64,000 bases of DNA from Streptomyces sp. NBC_00457 (GTDB lineage Bacteria > Actinomycetota > Actinomycetes > Streptomycetales > Streptomycetaceae). Positions within the stretch are counted from its first letter, which is position 1; each line of letters opens with the position of its first letter. Below are positions 51,229-58,466 of the stretch, piece after piece. The notes beneath the pieces are model-generated. The model did not search any database and was not told where the DNA came from. It saw nothing but the letters and a program-made list of their open reading frames with translations. A program made the translations under genes and the position numbers. Location of the stretch: assembly GCF_036014015.1 (NCBI RefSeq), contig NZ_CP107905.1:9362001-9426000 (forward strand), read 5' to 3'.

Positions 51229-51894
51229 ATGGGCGAGCGCGAGCAGGACGAGGCACTGGCTCGGGAGCAGCGGCGGCACTGGCAGCGCACGTACGCAGGC
51301 CATCCGGACCTGTACGGCGACGAGCCGTCCGCCCCCGCGGTGTACGCCGCCGAGCTCTTCCGGCGGACCGGCGCACACGAGGTGCTGGAGCTCGGCGCGG
51401 GGCACGGACGGGACGCCCTGTACTTCGCCCGCGAGGGCTTCGCCGTGCACGCCACGGATTTCAGCGCCGAGGGCCTGGAGCAACTGAGCGCCCGGGCGGC
51501 CGGATCCGGCCTGTCCGTGACGACGACGGTCCACGACGTACGCGAGACGCTGCCGCTGCCCGACGCCTCCGAGGACGGGGTGTTCGCCCACATGCTGCTG
51601 TGCATGGCCCTGTCCACCGAGGAGATCCACGCACTCGTCACCGAGGTACGCCGCGTGCTGCGCCCCGGCGGCGCCTTCGTCTACTCCGTCCGCCACATCG
51701 GCGACGCCCACTACGGCGCCGGCGTCTCCCACGGCGACGACATCTTCGAGCACGGCGGCTTCGCGGTGCACTTCTTCGACCGCACGCTGGTGGAGGAACT
51801 GGCGGAGGGCTGGGAAGGCGTCGACGTGTACGCCTTCGAGGAGGGCGAACTGCCGCGCCGGCTGTGGCGGGTGACGCAGCGACTGGCGGGGTGA
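51229..51894 (+). CDS. SAM-dependent methyltransferase (class I)
   Basis: A 221-residue cytosolic methyltransferase. The SAM motif is VLELGAGHGRDALYFAREGF (E/DxGxGxG) near residue 53, VHATDFSAEGLEQL ends in the acidic residue of motif II, and LRPGGAFVYSVRH is motif III. HIGDAHYGAGVSHGDDIFEHGGFAVHFF is rich in histidine. This layout is close to the tellurite-resistance/thiopurine methyltransferase-like group, but the substrate is unknown. GGAGG precedes the ATG. A GNAT gene begins 26 bases after its stop but is probably transcribed by itself. Confidence 0.86.
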   Translation: MGEREQDEALAREQRRHWQRTYAGHPDLYGDEPSAPAVYAAELFRRTGAHEVLELGAGHGRDALYFAREGFAVHATDFSAEGLEQLSARAAGSGLSVTTTVHDVRETLPLPDASEDGVFAHMLLCMALSTEEIHALVTEVRRVLRPGGAFVYSVRHIGDAHYGAGVSHGDDIFEHGGFAVHFFDRTLVEELAEGWEGVDVYAFEEGELPRRLWRVTQRLAG

Positions 51895-51920
51895 GGGTTT
51901 GTGCTTGAGATACTCCGGCC

Positions 51921-52454
51921 ATGGACACAAGTGCGCAGGTGGACGCGGTACCGCAAGGTGGGACGGCGGGCCGTCCCATGGAATGGGCCCTGCGTTCCGC
52001 TGAGCCGGCGGACGTCGAGGCGATCGCGGAGCTGCGGGCGACGGTGATGCGCCCGGATCTGGAGCGGCTGGGACGGTTCGACGAGCATCGGGTCCGGCAG
52101 CGGCTGCGGGACTCCTTCTCCCCGCAGCACACGTCGGTCATCGTGGCCGAGGGCGCCTTCGCGGGCTGCGTCACCGTGCGCCCGGCCGAGGACGGGCGGT
52201 GGCTGGAGCACTTCTATCTCGCTCCGCGTCTCCAGGGCAGGGGGCTCGGGTCGGCCGTCCTGCGCACACTGCTGCGGCGGATCGACGCCGATCACATGCC
52301 CGTCCGCCTGAACGTCCTGCGGGGCAGCGCCGCCCGACGGCTGTACGAGCGCCACGGGTTCACCGTAGAGGCTCAGGACCCGATCGATGTCTGGATGGTG
52401 CGGCAGCCGCCTGCGGGCTCCCTCGGAACGTGTTCTCCCGGAACGCCCAGCTGA
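51921..52454 (+). CDS. GNAT-family N-acetyltransferase
   Basis: A 177-residue acetyltransferase. LEHFYLAPRLQGRGLGSAVLRTLL holds the Q-G-R-G-L-G loop near residue 108, and LNVLRGSAARRLYERHGFTVEAQDP is motif B with the terminal strand. ATG at 51921 lies six bases after GATACT (51909-51914), again without a ribosome site. The final 20 residues and the stop lie inside the convergent acyltransferase gene (95-base overlap), an extension beyond the normal GNAT end. Confidence 0.85.
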   Translation: MDTSAQVDAVPQGGTAGRPMEWALRSAEPADVEAIAELRATVMRPDLERLGRFDEHRVRQRLRDSFSPQHTSVIVAEGAFAGCVTVRPAEDGRWLEHFYLAPRLQGRGLGSAVLRTLLRRIDADHMPVRLNVLRGSAARRLYERHGFTVEAQDPIDVWMVRQPPAGSLGTCSPGTPS

Positions 52455-53520
52455 TCCTCGGTTCCACGGCGAAGCGGAAGACCTGCCGTACGGGCGGGGT
52501 GCACAGCACGGTGACGACACCGGCCGCCACCACGGTGACGGCGATGGCGCCCAGCGGCCCATGGACCCAGGCGGGGTCGTACCAGCCCCAGAACTTGGAG
52601 CCCTGAGCCACGAACCCGTGCAGCAGATAGCCGTACAGCGTGCCCGCGCCCAGCATGGTGAACCACATGCGCCGCCCCGGCACCCAGGCGAGGAAACAGG
52701 CGGCCAGGAGCATCGAGCAGCCGAAGGTGACCAGCGTCATCACGGGCCCGTACCAGGCCGGTGCGCCGAGTTCCGGGGCGCTGTCACGGTGGTAGAACCA
52801 GGCACTGGTCATCCGGGGCACCGCCCAGTACGCAGCGACGAACGCGCACAGGAACACCGGCACGGCCGCGATCCGCACCTCGCGCCGCCGGACCAGCCGG
52901 AAGTGCTCGGGCTTCAGAGCCAGGCCCAGCACGAAGTACGGCAGGAACTGCAGGGTGCGCTGCAGATCGAGGTCGTTGCCGATGCTCGGCGCCAGGGTCG
53001 CCAGCATCGCGACGGCGAGCGCGACCGGCAGGGGCCGGCGTACCGATCGCCACAGCGGCGTGGTCAGCCGCCAGATGACCAACGCCACCAGGAACCACGT
53101 CAGATACAGGGGATCCAGCAAGGTCACCGGACGGTCCGGCACCTGGTCGGTCCACCTGGTGAAGAGGGTGTACGCCGTCTCGAACACGACGTACGGGACG
53201 ATCAGACCGGTCACCAGCCGTTTGAGCTGCTCCGGGCGCGCGTCGAAACCACGCGAGAAATAGCCGGAGATGACGATGAACGCCGGCATGTGGAAGGCGT
53301 ACACGAGCGTGTAGAGCGCCATGACGGTCCGGCTTCCGTCACGCAGCGGCTCCCAGGCGTGTCCCATCGCGACCAGCACGATGGCCAGATACTTGGCGTT
53401 GTCGAAGAACGCGTCGCGTTGTTTCGTCCCTTCGCGCGCCGGAGCCTCGCCGCTGTGGCGTGTGGTGTCCGTGGCTCTTGGTCTTACGGGAGTGACTGCT
53501 GTGACGAAGCGGCGCGACAT
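52360..53520 (-). CDS. Membrane acyltransferase family (acyltransferase_3-like)
   Basis: A 386-residue membrane protein with ten or more spans. The start FFDNAKYLAIVLVAMGHAWEPL holds the catalytic histidine and FHMPAFIVISGYFS the second conserved block of acyltransferase family 3, which O-acetylates or succinylates polymers and lipids. VVFETAYTLFTRWT and YLTWFLVALVIWRL follow. ATG at 53520 is chosen because of GAGG upstream and the family position; an earlier in-frame start exists. Its C-terminal 30 codons overlap the GNAT gene on the other strand. The substrate is unknown. Confidence 0.84.
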   Translation of the reverse strand: MSRRFVTAVTPVRPRATDTTRHSGEAPAREGTKQRDAFFDNAKYLAIVLVAMGHAWEPLRDGSRTVMALYTLVYAFHMPAFIVISGYFSRGFDARPEQLKRLVTGLIVPYVVFETAYTLFTRWTDQVPDRPVTLLDPLYLTWFLVALVIWRLTTPLWRSVRRPLPVALAVAMLATLAPSIGNDLDLQRTLQFLPYFVLGLALKPEHFRLVRRREVRIAAVPVFLCAFVAAYWAVPRMTSAWFYHRDSAPELGAPAWYGPVMTLVTFGCSMLLAACFLAWVPGRRMWFTMLGAGTLYGYLLHGFVAQGSKFWGWYDPAWVHGPLGAIAVTVVAAGVVTVLCTPPVRQVFRFAVEPRISWAFRENTFRGSPQAAAAPSRHRSGPEPLR

Positions 53521-53602
53521 CTCGTGCGCCTCACCGATTCGTCGCGACGCAAACCTCTCGATACGAGGAGCAGTGCCGACTCCCTCGCCGAGCACCCGCG
53601 AC

Positions 53603-54829
53603 TCAGCCGGCCGCCGCACGCCGTGTCACGACGGCGATGAGCGCGGCGGCCGCCGCCAGTGCCGCCACGCTGGTGAGGGCGGTGGGAAGGGAGAACCAGT
53701 CCGCCATGAACCCGATGGCGGGCGGGCCCAGGAGCATGCCGCCGTAGCCGAGCGTGGACGCGATGGCGACTCCGTCGGGGCCGGCCAGGGCGCCCGCGCG
53801 TTCGATGGCGACGGGGAAGAGATTGGCCAGACCGAGTCCGGCGATCACGAAACCGAGGAGGGCCGCCCAGAGGGCGGGAGCGAGGGCGCCGAGCAGCATG
53901 CCGACGGCGGCGGTCGTGCCGCCGTACACCAACGTGCGCGTCTGGCCGAGGCGTTCGAGCAGCTGCGTGCCGGTGAGCCGCCCGATGGTCATGGCGAGCG
54001 CGAAGCAGGAATAGCCGACCGCCGCGACACCCGCCGTGGCATCCAGATCCTGCTCCAGGTGCAGCGCGCTCCAGTCGGCCAGGGCGCCCTCACCATAGGC
54101 CGTGCACAGCGCGATGAGGCCGAAGGTGATCACGAGGGGGCGGGTACGGGACCCCGGCCGGCGCGGCGCGGACTCCCCTCGCGGTGCCCTCTCGGGCGGT
54201 TTCGGGGGCTGGACAGGCGGTTTCGGAGGCTGGATGCGCAACAGCGTGCGGCCCGCGAGCGCGGTGACGAGCAGCCCGATCAGCGTGAGCCCGAGCAGGT
54301 GCCGCGTCGGAGTCAGCGCACCGGCGACGAGCGCACCGAGCCCGGCGCCGATCATGCCGCCGAGGCTGAACGCCGCGTGGAAGCTGGGCATCACGGGGCG
54401 TCGCAGGGCTCGCACCAAGTCGACCGCGGCGCTGTTGAAGGCCACGTTGATCCCGCCGTACGCGGCCCCGAAGACCAGCAGGACGGCCCCGAGTGCCGGC
54501 ACGGAGTGGGTGAGCGGGGGCAGGGCGACGCTGAGGGAGAGCAGGATGCCGCAGATCACGGTCATCGGATGGCTGCCGAAGCGACGGCACAGGCGGCCGG
54601 TGACCATCATCGTCACGACCGCGCCGGCGGAGACGCCGAGGAGGGCGAGGCCGAGTGCGCTGCTGGAGGCGTTGGTCTGCTCCTTGATGGCCGGGATGCG
54701 CACGACCCAGCCGGCGAAGACGAAGCCGTCGAGGGCGAAGAAGACCGTGAGGGCGATACGGAGTCGGGTGAGGTCGCTGCGGTTGCCCGGCACGGCGTTG
54801 TGCGTTCGGGCTTTGTTTATTAGCGGCAC
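53603..54829 (-). CDS. MFS transporter (12-span)
   Basis: A 408-residue membrane protein with 12 spans of the sugar/drug MFS type. VFFALDGFVFAGWVVRIPAIKE opens it, LGLALLGVSAGAVVTMMVTGRLCRRFG is motif A, and a proline-rich central loop (QPPKPPVQPPKPPERAP) separates the halves. It resembles the fucose/permease-like uptake or efflux transporters. The GTG start at 54829 lies six bases after TAGCCT on the minus strand (54841-54836), so the message is probably leaderless. The first codons include rare CTA and ATA. Confidence 0.87.
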   Translation of the reverse strand: MPLINKARTHNAVPGNRSDLTRLRIALTVFFALDGFVFAGWVVRIPAIKEQTNASSSALGLALLGVSAGAVVTMMVTGRLCRRFGSHPMTVICGILLSLSVALPPLTHSVPALGAVLLVFGAAYGGINVAFNSAAVDLVRALRRPVMPSFHAAFSLGGMIGAGLGALVAGALTPTRHLLGLTLIGLLVTALAGRTLLRIQPPKPPVQPPKPPERAPRGESAPRRPGSRTRPLVITFGLIALCTAYGEGALADWSALHLEQDLDATAGVAAVGYSCFALAMTIGRLTGTQLLERLGQTRTLVYGGTTAAVGMLLGALAPALWAALLGFVIAGLGLANLFPVAIERAGALAGPDGVAIASTLGYGGMLLGPPAIGFMADWFSLPTALTSVAALAAAAALIAVVTRRAAAG

Positions 54830-54845
54830 AAAGTCAGGCTAGGGC

Positions 54846-55151
54846 GTGCGTAGGGGTGAGGCAAGGGTGTCGATCGCCGGTCGGCCGGGGTGGGAAGGGT
54901 GGCGCAAACGGACGTTGCGCTCGCTTTGCGAGGAGCTGGTTGGATGGAATGGCAGCGCTCCCACCCGCAGAGTCCGGCCCCGTCCCGCACTCGCCCTGAG
55001 CGTGCTCGCCGCGGTGCTGCTCTGTCTGATCCCCTGGAGCGGAACCGCCGTTGCCCACGGCTCGGTCGTCGACCCGGCGTCCCGGAACTACGGACGTCAC
55101 CTGAATCGTGCCTCACGGGTCCCGGACCATCCTCCGGTCCGGGACCCGTGA
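54846..55151 (+). pseudogene. Truncated AA10 lytic polysaccharide monooxygenase
   Basis: The frame encodes a signal peptide (LALSVLAAVLLCLIPWSGTAV) followed by A-HGSVVDPASRNYG. That is the exact mature start of AA10 chitin- or cellulose-active LPMOs, with the N-terminal histidine of the copper brace. After about 13 mature residues the similarity ends: the expected CW-rich region is replaced by RHLNRASRVPDHPPVRDP encoded by a terminator hairpin, then a stop. The rest of the roughly 200-residue enzyme is gone. The start is unclear. It cannot work as an enzyme. Confidence 0.82.
55114..55150. terminator. Terminator hairpin
   Basis: CACGGGTCCCGGACC (55114-55128) pairs perfectly over 15 bases with GGTCCGGGACCCGTG (55136-55150), loop of seven. 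It may be the old terminator of the deleted LPMO gene; it now also serves the convergent BNR-repeat gene ending at 55176. Confidence 0.88.
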
Positions 55152-55175
55152 CGGCTACGTGAGGCGGGCGGGCCC

Positions 55176-57392
55176 TCAGAGCGTGGTCAGTTCGTAGAAC
55201 CCCCTCCCGAACGTCGCCGCCACCAGCCGGTGGTGCCCCGCGTCGTACTCGATGTCGTCCACCGGCACCTGCGGCATGCCGCGGCCCAGGCGCAGCCAGC
55301 GCCCGCCGCCCGTCACGGACGTGAACACGCCCTGATCGGTGGCGATATGGAGGACACCGCCACGGGCCACGACCAAGTCGTTGACGGGGGCCGCCGGGAG
55401 GTTGCCCGACAGGTCGCGCCAGTGCCGGCCGCCGTCGGCGCTGCCGTACACGTGGGGGAGCGGGTCGCCGGAGCGGTAGCCGGAGTGGGTGGTCCACACC
55501 CGGTCGGGGTTCTTCGGATCGACGACCACCCGGGTGACCCAGGGGCGCCCCTCGGCCAGCTTCGTCCAGGTGGCGCCCAGGTCCCTGGTCACCCAGACGC
55601 GGCCGTCGTCCGTGCCCACGTAGACCGTGCGGCCGTCGGACGCGGGGGCGATGGAGGTGATGGTGCCGTAGTTGGGGTAGAGCGGGTCGGAGCCCGGGCC
55701 GCCGCTCAGGTCGGGGCTGACGGTCTGCCAGGTCTCGCCGCCGTCCGTGGAGCGGTTGAGGACTTCGGAGCCGTAGTAGAGGACCTTCGGATCACGCGGA
55801 TCGAAAGCCATCGGCGTGAACCAGTTGCGGCGCTGGAACGTCGTCCGGTCGGCGAAGTACGTAAGGGTGTCGCCGCCGTCGGTGGAGCGGAAGCAGTTGC
55901 CGTACTGGTAGCAGGCGAAGACGTTGTTCACGTCGGCCGGGTTGATCAGGTTCTCCTCGCCGTCCCCGCCGAGGTACTCGTTGAACTTCTCCCCGCCCCA
56001 GGAGCGCAGCGAGCCGTTGTCCTGGGTTCCGCCCGAGATCCGGGTGACGTCCTGCGGGGTGATCGCCGCGCTGTAGAGCTGGGTGTACGGCTGGTGGCGG
56101 GACTTGACCCAGCCGCCGTCGCCGCGCGCGTCGGAGCGATAGACACCGCCGTCATTGCCGAGGTAGACCCGGCCGGGGCGGCGCGGGTCCCACACCATGG
56201 CGTGGTGGTCGACGTGCATGCTGGTGTCGTCGGCGCTCCAGGTGGCGCCGCCGTCCTTGGTGGTCAGCAGGGCGACCCCGGCCACGTGCACGTGCTCGGC
56301 GTCCCGGGGGTCGATCCACACCTTCCCGAACCACCAGCCGAAGCTGGACTGCGAGTTGGTGAGGTCGTCGTCGGCGGGTGTGCGGGTCCAGTTGTCACCG
56401 CCGTCGGCGGAGGCGTAGAAGCCCTCGAAGGAGCCGCCCGCCTTGTTGACGATCGCGTAGAGCCGGTCGCCCGCGACGCCCAGGCCGATGCGTCCGACGT
56501 CGGGGCCCACGGCGGGCAGTCCGCCGCCCAGCCGCTCCCACGTCTCGCCGCCGTCCGTGCTGCGGAAGACGCCGGAGCCGACACCGCCGTACGTGCGCAG
56601 ATCGGGGCGGCGGCGCTTGTCCCACAGCACGGCGTACAGGCGGTCGCCGTCCGCCACGATCTCGGTGGCGCCGGTGAACTCGTTGGCACCGGTGAGGATC
56701 CGCTCCCAGGTCGCGCCGCCGTCCTCAGAGCGGTACACGCCCCGGTCGCCGCCGCCGTTGTAGAGCGAGCCGGCCGCGGCCACGTAGATGCGGCGCGGGT
56801 TGGCCGGGTCGACGGTGATGGCGCTGATCGCCCCGGAGTCGCGCAGGCCGAGCGGCGTCCAGCTCCGGCCGCCGTCCCGGCTCCGGTACAGGCCCGTCCC
56901 CTCGTACGTGATGCTGCCGCCGCCCGGGTTGGGCTCGCCGGTGCCCACGTACAGGGTGCCGTCCGGGGCGGCCGTGACCGCGCCCATGGCCTGCGTCCAG
57001 CTGTCGGGCCACACCGAGTGGAACGTGGCCCCGGCGTCCGTGCTGCGCCACAGACCGCCGCTCGCGGCCGCCGCGTAGAGGGTGTCGGCGCGCTTGGGGT
57101 CCAGTGCGAGGGACACGACCCGGCCGCCGATGTTCGTGGGGCCGGCGTTCTTCCAGCGGCCGCCGACGACCGGCAGCTTCCGGGCCTGCGCCGCGGCCAG
57201 GTCGTGTGCGTGGCGGGGGATCGACTCGCCGTACACGGTCTTCTGGGCGTAGCGGTACTCGGCGGGGGCGGACGGCCCGCGCACCGGCCGGTACACGTCG
57301 GAGGGGCCGGGCGGGGCCGCGCTCGCGGGTGCGGTGAGTAGCGAGGCGCCGGTGACCGCGGTGAGTACCAGCGCAGGCAGACCTCTGCCCAT
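55176..57392 (-). CDS. Secreted BNR/Asp-box repeat protein (beta-propeller)
   Basis: A 738-residue exported protein. The signal peptide is cut near ASA-APP. The rest holds about eleven Asp-box repeats of S/T-x-D-x-G-x-x-W, such as STDAGATF, SRDGGRSW, SEDGGATW, STDGGETW, SADGGDNW, TKDGGATW and SADGGRHW, the turns of seven- or eight-blade propellers found in sialidases, xyloglucanases (GH74) and VPS10 domains. No sialidase arginine triad or GH74 acid pair can be safely assigned. It may be a carbohydrate-active enzyme or a binding protein. ATG at 57392 has only a weak AAGGG-like site upstream. Confidence 0.85.
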   Translation of the reverse strand: MGRGLPALVLTAVTGASLLTAPASAAPPGPSDVYRPVRGPSAPAEYRYAQKTVYGESIPRHAHDLAAAQARKLPVVGGRWKNAGPTNIGGRVVSLALDPKRADTLYAAAASGGLWRSTDAGATFHSVWPDSWTQAMGAVTAAPDGTLYVGTGEPNPGGGSITYEGTGLYRSRDGGRSWTPLGLRDSGAISAITVDPANPRRIYVAAAGSLYNGGGDRGVYRSEDGGATWERILTGANEFTGATEIVADGDRLYAVLWDKRRRPDLRTYGGVGSGVFRSTDGGETWERLGGGLPAVGPDVGRIGLGVAGDRLYAIVNKAGGSFEGFYASADGGDNWTRTPADDDLTNSQSSFGWWFGKVWIDPRDAEHVHVAGVALLTTKDGGATWSADDTSMHVDHHAMVWDPRRPGRVYLGNDGGVYRSDARGDGGWVKSRHQPYTQLYSAAITPQDVTRISGGTQDNGSLRSWGGEKFNEYLGGDGEENLINPADVNNVFACYQYGNCFRSTDGGDTLTYFADRTTFQRRNWFTPMAFDPRDPKVLYYGSEVLNRSTDGGETWQTVSPDLSGGPGSDPLYPNYGTITSIAPASDGRTVYVGTDDGRVWVTRDLGATWTKLAEGRPWVTRVVVDPKNPDRVWTTHSGYRSGDPLPHVYGSADGGRHWRDLSGNLPAAPVNDLVVARGGVLHIATDQGVFTSVTGGGRWLRLGRGMPQVPVDDIEYDAGHHRLVAATFGRGFYELTTL

Positions 57393-57476
57393 GAAAACCC
57401 TTCCGTCACATCGGCCACGTCAAACGCGAACGACGTTACGAGAAGGGCGAGTTGAGCAGAAGAGCGCGTCGGCCAC

Positions 57477-58466
57477 TCAGCCCACCGCCGCGGGCGCCTC
57501 CTCCAGCGGGAAGTGGCAGGCCGCGCTGTGCAGTGGGGCTCCCGGCAGTGCGGCGGGCGCGGCCTCGGCGCAGACGTCCTGCGCGCGCCAGCACCGGGTC
57601 CGGAACCGGCACCCGGACGGCGGGTTCGCCGGTGAGGGGATCTCACCGGTGAGCAGGATGCGCTGCCGCCCGCGCCCACCGCCGGCCACCGGCGAGGGCG
57701 CCGCCGACAGGAGCGCCGCCGTGTAGGGATGGCGCGGCCCGTCGAAGACCTCCTCGACCGGACCCGACTCGACGATCCGGCCGAGATACATCACGGCGAC
57801 CCGGTCGGCGAGATGGCGCACCACGGACAGGTCGTGCGAGATGAACACATACGACAGTCCCAGCTCGTCCCGCAGATCACACAGCAGGTTGAGCACCTGC
57901 GCCTGCACCGACAGGTCCAGCGCGGAGACCGGTTCGTCGCACACGATGACGTCGGGTTCCAGGGCCAGGGCGCGGGCGATCCCGATCCGCTGCCGCTGCC
58001 CGCCGGAGAACTCCTGCGGATAGCGGTGCGCGTCGGACGCACGCAGCCCCACCAGCTCCAGCAGCTCGCCCACGCGGGCCGAACGCTGCCCGGCGGGCAC
58101 GAGGCCGTGGTGGGTGCGCCAGGGCTCGCTGATCAGATCCGCCGCGGACATCCGGGGGTTGAGCGAGCCGAACGGGTCCTGGAAGACCATCTGCACCTTG
58201 CGGCGCCAGGCAAGCAGCTCCGCACCCGACAGCGCGAACGGGTCGACGCCGTCGTACCGTACGGTGCCCACGTCGGGACGCTCCAGGAGCAGCAGGATCC
58301 TGGCCAGCGTGGTCTTGCCGCAGCCGGACTCGCCGACCAGGCCAAGGGTCTGCCCGCGACCGAGGGTCAGGTCCACGCCGTCGAGTGCGCGCAGCCTGGT
58401 GCCGCGCCTCACCGGGAAGCTCTTCACCAGGCCGGTGGCCTCCAGCAGGGTGCCGTGCTCACGCAT
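57477..58466 (-). CDS. ABC transporter ATPase, Opp/Dpp F type
   Basis: A 329-residue cytosolic ATPase of an oligopeptide-type importer. Walker A is GLVGESGCGKTTLARIL, the Q-loop is MVFQDPFGSL, the ABC signature is EFSGGQRQRIGIARALALEP, Walker B is VIVCDEPVSALDLS and the switch histidine is in FISHDLSVVRHLAD. The C-terminal CRFRTRCWRAQDVC is the iron-sulfur-like cysteine domain of the Opp F/D class. ATG at 58466 overlaps the end of the preceding permease-ATPase gene by eight bases. It is the last gene of the operon. Confidence 0.93.
   Translation of the reverse strand: MREHGTLLEATGLVKSFPVRRGTRLRALDGVDLTLGRGQTLGLVGESGCGKTTLARILLLLERPDVGTVRYDGVDPFALSGAELLAWRRKVQMVFQDPFGSLNPRMSAADLISEPWRTHHGLVPAGQRSARVGELLELVGLRASDAHRYPQEFSGGQRQRIGIARALALEPDVIVCDEPVSALDLSVQAQVLNLLCDLRDELGLSYVFISHDLSVVRHLADRVAVMYLGRIVESGPVEEVFDGPRHPYTAALLSAAPSPVAGGGRGRQRILLTGEIPSPANPPSGCRFRTRCWRAQDVCAEAAPAALPGAPLHSAACHFPLEEAPAAVG

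Noticed and set aside
53321..54823. A 500-codon plus-strand frame across the MFS gene
   Set aside because: The opposite strand encodes a normal 12-span transporter; this frame is Glu/Gly/Arg-rich low-complexity with no motif.
55230..57341. A 703-codon open frame antisense to the BNR-repeat gene
   Set aside because: It is a GC-bias shadow: composition is Ala/Gly/Val/Arg-rich with no domain, while the minus strand holds clear Asp-box repeats and a signal peptide.
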